From Morganella morganii (GTDB taxonomy: Bacteria > Pseudomonadota > Gammaproteobacteria > Enterobacterales > Enterobacteriaceae), in contig NZ_CP069157.1 of assembly GCF_019243775.1 (NCBI RefSeq), forward strand, positions 1,612,001 to 1,676,000: a stretch of DNA of 64,000 nucleotides, in the 5' to 3' direction. Position numbers and translations under genes: made by a program. The notes under the pieces were generated by a model, which did no database searches, was not told the origin of the DNA, and worked only from the letters and a program-made list of their open reading frames with translations. Below are positions 58,284 through 64,000 of the stretch, piece by piece (positions within the stretch are counted from its first letter, which is position 1; each line of letters starts with the position of its first letter).

Positions 58284-59968
58284 GGTTCAGCCTCCGGCTC
58301 CGGGTCATCCCCGGTATCACGGTAGACACCGGCAAAAGAGGTATTACCGAATGCGCTCAGTACCAGCCCTTTAATATCATAGCGGAATGCCTGTAACCGC
58401 AGTGAGTAGGCCAGCGGCAGTACCGGCAGATCCTGTGCCAGAATCTGCTGTGCTTTGTGATAATACTCAATCCGGCTGCTCAGTTGCTGCTCAAGCAGCG
58501 CCTGGTGGATCACATCATCAAATTCCGGGGAACACCAGTGGCTGAGGTTGGTTTGCGAACCGATAGCCGCACAGCTGAGCAGCGGACGGAAAAAACTGTC
58601 CGGGTCATTACTGTCGGTTGACCAGCCTGCAAGGGTAATATCGTGGCTGCGATCCATCAGGCTGTTTTCCTGAAAACGCCCCTCAACCGGGCGGATATTC
58701 ATTTTTATCCCGACACGGGCCAGATCCGCCTGAATCAGCTCGGCCATTTTCAGCGGGCTGGGGTTGTAAGACTGCGAGGCGGTCGGTACCCAGAGATTCA
58801 GCGTCATACCGCTCAGTCCCAGCTCATTGAGCATTGCTTTGGCTTTTTCGGGATTATATTCCGTCACCCTGGTCTGGTTATCATACGCCCAGGAGACGCG
58901 CGGCAGAATAGACGCAGCAGTTTCCGCCGTGCCGTAATAGATGGATTTCATCAGGCGCTCATTATTAATTGCGAAAGCAATCGCACGGCGCGCCTGCGGA
59001 TTATTAAACGGCGGTTTGCTGGTATTAAACGCCAGATACGCGATATTCATTCCCGGGCGCAGCATCAGGCTCAGGCGCGGGTCATCGCGCAGCACCTGTA
59101 GCTGGCTGGCGGCGGGATAGGCCAGCACATCACACTCACCGGTGATCAGTTTTGACATCCGTCCGGTGCCGCCCGCCCCGAGATCAACCACCACTTCCTG
59201 CATGCGGGGTTTGCCTTTGCGGTAATTATCATGGCGCTGCAGACGGACAAACTGGCCGCTCTGGTAATCATCCAGATAATACGGCCCGGTGCCGACCGGT
59301 TTCCAGTCAAGCTGTTCCTGACGACGGGCTTTCAGCAGGTTATCGGCATACTCTTTGGACAGAACCGGCGCGTAATGGGTTGCCAGATGCCACAGGAAGG
59401 AGGCATCCGGCGTATTCAGTTTAAATTCAACGGTATAATTATTGATTTTGCGGATGGATTTAACATTGGACGCAAACTGCAGACTGTCAAAATAAGGATA
59501 GCGGCCGCCGTTGATATAGTGATACGGGTTCTGTTTATCCACCACGCGGGAAAAGCTGAACACCACATCATCCGCATTCATTTTGCGGGTCGGTTTAAAC
59601 CAGTCAGTAGTCTGAAAATCGGTATCACGGCGCAGATAAAAACGGTAGGTCGCGCCGTTATCCAGCACTGTCCAGCGGGCAGCCAGTTCCGGGATCAGGC
59701 GATAGGTGTAAGGGTCAACATCCAGCAGGCGATCGTAAATCTGTGCCGCCAGCGGCTCGACAATCAGCCCGCTGCTGGCCAGTTGCGGGTTAAATGTACT
59801 GATGTTGCCGTTCACACAATAGACAAAACCGGTATCGCGGACCGGCGGCAGCGGAGCGGCCTGAGCCGTGACCGGTTTTACCGGCTGGTCTGTCTGCGGG
59901 GCGGGTGCGGCGGCAAAGCCTGAAACAGGCAGGAGAACCGCACAGGCCCGGATAATCCAATGGCGCAT
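58280..59968 (-). CDS. sapA: SapA, periplasmic peptide-binding protein
   Basis: 562 residues: signal peptide ([21 protein letters not shown]), then an SBP-5 family binding protein. The family opening [20 protein letters not shown] and the central [32 protein letters not shown] are clear. SapA captures antimicrobial peptides in pathogens and, in Haemophilus, heme. First gene of sapABCDF; an in-frame acidic tail (DDPEPEAEP) ends it. Confidence 0.94.
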   Translation of the reverse strand: MRHWIIRACAVLLPVSGFAAAPAPQTDQPVKPVTAQAAPLPPVRDTGFVYCVNGNISTFNPQLASSGLIVEPLAAQIYDRLLDVDPYTYRLIPELAARWTVLDNGATYRFYLRRDTDFQTTDWFKPTRKMNADDVVFSFSRVVDKQNPYHYINGGRYPYFDSLQFASNVKSIRKINNYTVEFKLNTPDASFLWHLATHYAPVLSKEYADNLLKARRQEQLDWKPVGTGPYYLDDYQSGQFVRLQRHDNYRKGKPRMQEVVVDLGAGGTGRMSKLITGECDVLAYPAASQLQVLRDDPRLSLMLRPGMNIAYLAFNTSKPPFNNPQARRAIAFAINNERLMKSIYYGTAETAASILPRVSWAYDNQTRVTEYNPEKAKAMLNELGLSGMTLNLWVPTASQSYNPSPLKMAELIQADLARVGIKMNIRPVEGRFQENSLMDRSHDITLAGWSTDSNDPDSFFRPLLSCAAIGSQTNLSHWCSPEFDDVIHQALLEQQLSSRIEYYHKAQQILAQDLPVLPLAYSLRLQAFRYDIKGLVLSAFGNTSFAGVYRDTGDDPEPEAEP

Positions 59969-60039
59969 AAATCAGTTACCGTTAAAAATGAACAGGGCAT
60001 TGTATCGCAATTTGTGCGACTAACCAAAAACGGAAGCAT

Positions 60040-61026
60040 TTAATCCGGTTGCGGGCTGCCGGCATGTTTTTTCAGTAATCCGCGAAACTGATGATAGGTC
60101 AGATTCAGCAATTGTGCTGCTTCCCGCTGATTAAACTGCGCGCGCTGTAATGCGGCATCCAGCGCGTCCTTCTCCTGTGTATGCTGCCACTGCTTCAGGG
60201 AGAACGGCAGCGGCGGCAGAGCCTGTGCGGCGGCGTCCGCTGAAGGAGCCGGCGCGGTGACAAACGGGTTGATCACCAATTCTGCCAGCGGTTCGGTGGT
60301 ATCTCCCTGACGGTACAAAGATCGCTCAATCACATTTTTCAGCTCACGGATATTGCCCGGCCAGTGATAGTTCTGCATCTGTTGCAGGGCGTGCGGGGAA
60401 AAACCGGCAAAAAACGGCGTGCCCATCTCCTGACACATCTGCACGGCAAAATGACCGGCGAGTTCGGTCAGGTCGCGCGGGCGCTCGCGCAGCGGCGGGA
60501 TATTGACGACATCAAAGGCCAGCCGGTCGAGTAAATCGGGGCGGAATTTTCCCTCTGCCGCCAGCGCCGGTAAATCCGCATTGGTGGCGCAGACAATCCG
60601 TACATCCGCTTTCAGGGTCTGCTGTCCGCCGACCCGCTCAAATTCCCCGTATTCAATCACCCGCAACAGTTTTTCCTGCACGGTCAGCGGCGCGGTACCC
60701 AGTTCATCAAGAAACAGTGTGCCGCCGTCCGCCCGCTCAAAGCGGCCCTGATGGCGGCGCTGAGCCCCCGTAAAAGCCCCGGATTCATGCCCGAACAGCT
60801 CGGAATCGAGCAAATTATCGTTAAGTGCCGCACAATTCAGTGCAATAAATGGCTCATCCCAGCGCGGAGAGAGATAATGAAGACGGTGAGCAAATAATTC
60901 TTTACCGGTACCCCGTTCTCCGCAAATCAGTACCGGCCGGGCAATTTTTGCCAGCCGCGACACTTTTTCCAGTGCATCGAGAAAGGTATTATCAATACCG
61001 ATCAGGGTTTCCGTATTATTTTTCAT
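60040..61026 (-). CDS. pspF: PspF, sigma-54 enhancer-binding activator
   Basis: 328 residues. An AAA+ domain without an N-terminal receiver: Walker A GERGTGKE (36-43), the sigma-54 contact loop GAFTGA (83-88), Walker B GGTLFLDELGT, then a Fis-type helix-turn-helix (NQREAAQLLNLTYHQFRGLLKKH). It drives pspA and is held inactive by PspA. ATG 61026 (MKNNTET) is preferred to GTG 61041; the ribosome site is weak in both cases. Divergent from pspA over 173 bp. Confidence 0.95.
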   Translation of the reverse strand: MKNNTETLIGIDNTFLDALEKVSRLAKIARPVLICGERGTGKELFAHRLHYLSPRWDEPFIALNCAALNDNLLDSELFGHESGAFTGAQRRHQGRFERADGGTLFLDELGTAPLTVQEKLLRVIEYGEFERVGGQQTLKADVRIVCATNADLPALAAEGKFRPDLLDRLAFDVVNIPPLRERPRDLTELAGHFAVQMCQEMGTPFFAGFSPHALQQMQNYHWPGNIRELKNVIERSLYRQGDTTEPLAELVINPFVTAPAPSADAAAQALPPLPFSLKQWQHTQEKDALDAALQRAQFNQREAAQLLNLTYHQFRGLLKKHAGSPQPD

Positions 61027-61135
61027 GATTAATTTAACCACTAAATGGCGAATATCACCACTTTACAAAAAGTCATGACAAAAGGGAAATAAATAAACCT
61101 GAGAAAAAACAAACGGGTAAAAAAAATCACGGAGT

Positions 61136-61150
61136 TGGCACGCATCTTGT
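61136..61150 (+). promoter_or_regulatory. Sigma-54 promoter of pspABCD
   Basis: TGGCACGCATCTTGT has GG and TG elements 10 bp apart, as in TGGCAC-N5-TTGCW, 50 bp before pspA. The AT-rich 60-110 bp upstream would be the IHF and PspF enhancer region. Confidence 0.85.
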
Positions 61151-61199
61151 AATAGCAAACGTGTCATAAGACATAACTGCTGATAAAAGGACATCAATC

Positions 61200-61874
61200 A
61201 TGGGAATCTTTTCACGTTTTGCCGATATCATTAACGCCAACGTTGCATCACTGCTGGATAAAGCGGAAGATCCGCAGAAAATGATCCGCCTGATGATTCA
61301 GGAAATGGAAGATATGCTGGTGGAAATCCGCTCCACCTCTGCCCGCACCCTCGCGGAACGCAAAAATCTGTCACGTCAGATTGAAAGCGGTGAGCGTCAG
61401 GTGAGTGACTGGCAGGAAAAAGCGGAACTGGCGATTGTCAAAGGAAAAGAAGATCTGGCCCGCGCCGCACTGCTGGAAAAACAGCGCGTGGAAGGCCATG
61501 TCGATACACTGCGTCATGAGCTGATTATTCTGGACGAAACTATCGCCCGGCTGAAAAATGAAATTAACGAACTGGAACAGAAACTGACTGAAACCCGTGC
61601 CCGCCAGCAATCCATGGTGGTGCGTCACGAAGCGGCAAAATCATCCCGTGCGGTGCGCCGTCAGCTCGACAGCGGCCGGATGGATGAGGCAATGGCCCGT
61701 TTCGAGCAGTTTGAGGCGCGGATTGACCATATGGAAGGTGAAGCCGCAAGCTATGGTCTGGGGAAAGAAAAATCACTGGAACAGCAGTTTGCCGAGCTGA
61801 AAGCGGAAGATGAGATCAGCGCGCAAATCGCGGCCATCAAAGCACGTCTTGAAAAAGAAGAAAAGGGCGAATAA
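61200..61874 (+). CDS. pspA: PspA, phage shock protein A
   Basis: 224 residues, nearly all helical coiled coil (ESCRT-III fold). It begins [30 protein letters not shown], with the membrane-binding amphipathic helix. PspA inhibits PspF at rest and forms membrane-protecting assemblies on envelope damage. AAAGGA lies 9 bp before ATG 61200. Confidence 0.97.
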   Translation: MGIFSRFADIINANVASLLDKAEDPQKMIRLMIQEMEDMLVEIRSTSARTLAERKNLSRQIESGERQVSDWQEKAELAIVKGKEDLARAALLEKQRVEGHVDTLRHELIILDETIARLKNEINELEQKLTETRARQQSMVVRHEAAKSSRAVRRQLDSGRMDEAMARFEQFEARIDHMEGEAASYGLGKEKSLEQQFAELKAEDEISAQIAAIKARLEKEEKGE

Positions 61875-61920
61875 GGTCGGTAACAGGCTTTCCTGAATTA
61901 ATACCATTAAGGACAAAAAT

Positions 61921-62142
61921 ATGGCGTTTGTATTTTTAGGTATACCACTGACAATTTTCGTGTTGTTCGTGCTGCCGATCTGGTTATGGCTGCACTATAA
62001 CAGTCAGCGGGGAAGCCGGGCCGGTGAATTTGAAACCCGCCGTCTTGCGGCGCTGGCGGAAAATGCTCAGCAGATGGAAGCGCGGATCAAAACCCTGGAA
62101 TCGATTCTGGATGCGGAAAATCCGGGCTGGAGGCAATCATAA
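61921..62142 (+). CDS. pspB: PspB
   Basis: 73 residues: one N-terminal membrane helix (FLGIPLTIFVLFVLPIWLWLHY) and a cytoplasmic coiled coil (RLAALAENAQQMEARIKTLESILD). With PspC it senses envelope stress and takes PspA away from PspF. Its stop overlaps the pspC start (ATAATGG). Confidence 0.95.
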   Translation: MAFVFLGIPLTIFVLFVLPIWLWLHYNSQRGSRAGEFETRRLAALAENAQQMEARIKTLESILDAENPGWRQS

Positions 62143-62495
62143 TGGAATTTCAGTCACGCAAACTGTACCGCTATCCGGATGAAGGTATGTTCCGGGGCGT
62201 ATGTGCCGGTATTGCCAACTATTTTGATGTACCGGCCTGGATGATCCGCATTATCGCGGTGGTGGCAACATTTACCGGCTTTTTCTGGCTGACTATCACC
62301 CTCTATATTCTGATGGGAATGATCCTGCCGGTGGTGCCGCGTGATTACCCCGGCCGCGACGGAGGAGTGAATGCGGCCATGCTGCTTGAACAGACAGAAC
62401 GCAGCCAGGCGCGTACCGAAAAACGGATCCGCGACATTGAGCGCTATGTGACCTCAGAACAGTATGCGCTCAACCGCCGCTTCCGTGACCTGTAA
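62142..62495 (+). CDS. pspC: PspC
   Basis: 117 residues with the PspC domain: LYRYPDEGMFRGVCAGIANYFDVP, then a hydrophobic span (IIAVVATFTGFFWLTITLYILMGMIL) and a cytoplasmic helix with LLEQTERSQARTEKRIRDIERYV. Partner of PspB. Confidence 0.95.
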   Translation: MEFQSRKLYRYPDEGMFRGVCAGIANYFDVPAWMIRIIAVVATFTGFFWLTITLYILMGMILPVVPRDYPGRDGGVNAAMLLEQTERSQARTEKRIRDIERYVTSEQYALNRRFRDL

Positions 62496-62515
62496 TCTGT
62501 CAGGCGGAGAACAGT

Positions 62516-62752
62516 ATGAAGTGGCCGGATAAACACACCCTGCTGCGTGCCGGAAAAACCGGGGCGCAGCTGTTAACCACCGCAGCACTGGCGGCAGCAC
62601 CCGGAGGTATTGCCGCGGTGATTCTGAAATCGGTTACCCGTCCTGCTCTGCGCGGGGCGGCAATACTGGTACTGGAGCCTGTTATCCGTGCCGGTATGAA
62701 AAAAGTGATTGGCCGTTTTACACCGGAGAATTATGAAACGACTGCAAAATGA
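62516..62752 (+). CDS. pspD: PspD
   Basis: 78 residues, slightly longer than E. coli PspD (73). A small peripheral or membrane protein with a Gly/Ala-rich helix (TGAQLLTTAALAAAPGGIAAVIL). The E. coli operon has pspE next; here ycjX starts inside pspD (20-bp overlap), so pspE is missing. Confidence 0.88.
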   Translation: MKWPDKHTLLRAGKTGAQLLTTAALAAAPGGIAAVILKSVTRPALRGAAILVLEPVIRAGMKKVIGRFTPENYETTAK

Positions 62753-64000
62753 GCTGAGTGCCCTCGTCAACCGGGGGCTGGATCGTCATCTTCGTCTTGC
62801 CGTTACCGGACTGAGCCGCAGCGGCAAGACCGCGTTTATTACCTCGTTTGTTAATCAGCTGATGAATGTACAGAGCGGTGCGCGTCTGCCGCTGTTTTCG
62901 GCTGCCCGTGACGGCCGCATTCTCGGCGTGAAACGCATCCCGCAGCGGGATCTGGGCGTCCCACGCTTTGCCTATGATGAAGGACTTGCCTCACTGTACG
63001 GCACACCGCCGGACTGGCCGGTACCGACACGCGGTGTCAGCGAAATCCGCCTGAAACTGCGTTACCGCACTCAGGACAGTCTGCTGCGCCACTTTAAGGA
63101 AACCTCCACGCTCTACCTGGAAATCGTCGATTATCCGGGGGAGTGGCTGCTGGATCTGCCGATGCTGGAACAGGATTACCTCACCTGGTCGCAGCAGATG
63201 AAAACCCTGCTCAAAGGTGAGCGGGGAGAATGGGCAGAGCCGTGGCTGGCGCTCTGCCGTCAGCTTGACCCGGATGCCCCGGCGGATGAACAGCAGCTGG
63301 CAGCGATTGCACAGGCCTATACTGATTATCTTCACCGCTGCAAAGCGGCAGGTTTTCACTTTATCCAGCCCGGTCGTTTTGTGCTGCCGGGGGATATGGC
63401 CGGCGCACCCGGATTACAGTTTTTTCCGTTTATTACCGACCTGATGCCGGATCCGTCCCGGCTGGCCAAAGCGGCAAAAAGCAGTGTTCTCGGCATGCTG
63501 CGCGATCGCTATCAGTACTATTGTGACCATGTGGTCAAAGGTTTCTATAAGCATTATTTCCAGCATTTCGACCGCCAGATTGTGCTGGTGGATTGCCTGA
63601 CCCCGCTCAACAGCGGGCCGCAGGCATTTACGGATATGCGTCTGGCGCTGACCCAGCTGATGCAGAGCTTCCATTACGGCAAACGCACATTATTGCGCCG
63701 CCTGTTTTCCCCCTGTATCGACAAACTGCTGTTCGCCGCCAGCAAAGCGGATCATGTCACTGCCGACCAGCACGCCAATCTCGTGGCACTGCTTCAGCAA
63801 CTGACGCAGTCAGCCTGGCAGCAGGCCGCTTTTGAGGGGATTAAAATGGACTGCACCGGGCTGGCGTCGGTACAGGCCACGGAATACGGCATGGTGATGC
63901 ACAACGGGGAAAAAATGCCCGCGCTGAAAGGCACCCGGCTGGCAGATAATACCCCGCTGACTTTCTATCCCGGCGAAGTACCGAAACGGCTGCCGGATGC
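62733..64000 (+). CDS. ycjX: YcjX, P-loop protein of the psp regulon, 5' part
   Basis: The frame opens at ATG 62733 (MKRLQNELSALVNRGLDRHL) and runs off the window end; about 422 codons are visible of an expected 465. Walker A GLSRSGKTAF is near residue 28, with the conserved GVKRIPQRDLG, TSTLYLEIVDYPGEWLLDLPML and QIVLVDCLTPLNSGPQAF. YcjX is a DUF463 GTPase-like protein whose gene is switched on with psp in E. coli; its role is unknown. It overlaps pspD by 20 bp, so it is surely in the same transcript. Confidence 0.94.
   Translation, partial: MKRLQNELSALVNRGLDRHLRLAVTGLSRSGKTAFITSFVNQLMNVQSGARLPLFSAARDGRILGVKRIPQRDLGVPRFAYDEGLASLYGTPPDWPVPTRGVSEIRLKLRYRTQDSLLRHFKETSTLYLEIVDYPGEWLLDLPMLEQDYLTWSQQMKTLLKGERGEWAEPWLALCRQLDPDAPADEQQLAAIAQAYTDYLHRCKAAGFHFIQPGRFVLPGDMAGAPGLQFFPFITDLMPDPSRLAKAAKSSVLGMLRDRYQYYCDHVVKGFYKHYFQHFDRQIVLVDCLTPLNSGPQAFTDMRLALTQLMQSFHYGKRTLLRRLFSPCIDKLLFAASKADHVTADQHANLVALLQQLTQSAWQQAAFEGIKMDCTGLASVQATEYGMVMHNGEKMPALKGTRLADNTPLTFYPGEVPKRLPD

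Overview
The window is chromosomal DNA of an enteric gammaproteobacterium. Most of it follows the Escherichia coli gene order around ppsA–suf–lpp–pykF, mdtK–ribE–cfa–purR–sodB, grxD–rnt–gloA–slyA–anmK–pdxH–tyrS–pdxY–gst and fabI–sapFDCBA–pspF/pspABCD–ycjX. About 50% GC, a two-copy arnT block and a hemP/hmuSTUV heme locus in place of ydiE point to the Morganellaceae, most likely Morganella (inference; no rRNA gene is present).

Layout: 1-3.6 kb holds the end of an arn (L-Ara4N lipid A modification) operon: arnT 3' part, arnE, arnF and a second, separately started arnT paralog. 3.6-7.1 kb holds nlpC, lplA, sodC, a MarA/SoxS-type regulator and an unrecognised membrane protein whose natural start seems cut off by an 8-T tract. 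7.1-11.1 kb is a heme-uptake operon (hemP, hmuS, hmuT, hmuU, hmuV) without an outer-membrane receptor gene. 11.3-21.3 kb: aroH, ppsR, ppsA, ydiK, ydiJ, menI. 21.6-27.2 kb: sufABCDSE with a Fur box. 27.3-31.1 kb: L,D-transpeptidase, lpp, pykF and two identical tRNA-Val(GAC) genes. 31.2-39.3 kb: mdtK, ribE, cfa, punC/punR, purR, a 27-codon ynhF and sodB. 39.4-44.1 kb is the most accessory stretch: two small unknown ORFs, yaiL, an RluA-type pseudouridine synthase, a CigR-like protein, rhtB, grxD, and a 226-residue protein with the arginine-finger motif and layout of YopE-type RhoGAP type III effectors. 44.1-53.5 kb: rnt, gloA, ydhL, slyA, slyB, anmK, pdxH, tyrS, pdxY, gstA, yceM. 53.5 kb to the end: a 114-bp palindromic repeat, fabI, sapFDCBA, the psp regulon with a sigma-54 promoter, and the 5' part of ycjX.

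Themes: cell-envelope defence (arn, sap, psp, slyB, lpp, cfa), iron/heme and Fe-S supply (hmu, suf, grxD; three Fur-like boxes), the PEP/pyruvate node (ppsA, ppsR, pykF, with Cra-like sites), vitamin B6 metabolism (pdxH, pdxY) and purine control (purR, punC/punR). The most notable item is the lone YopE-like gene at 43397-44077, between two housekeeping genes, with no type III apparatus or chaperone gene next to it.
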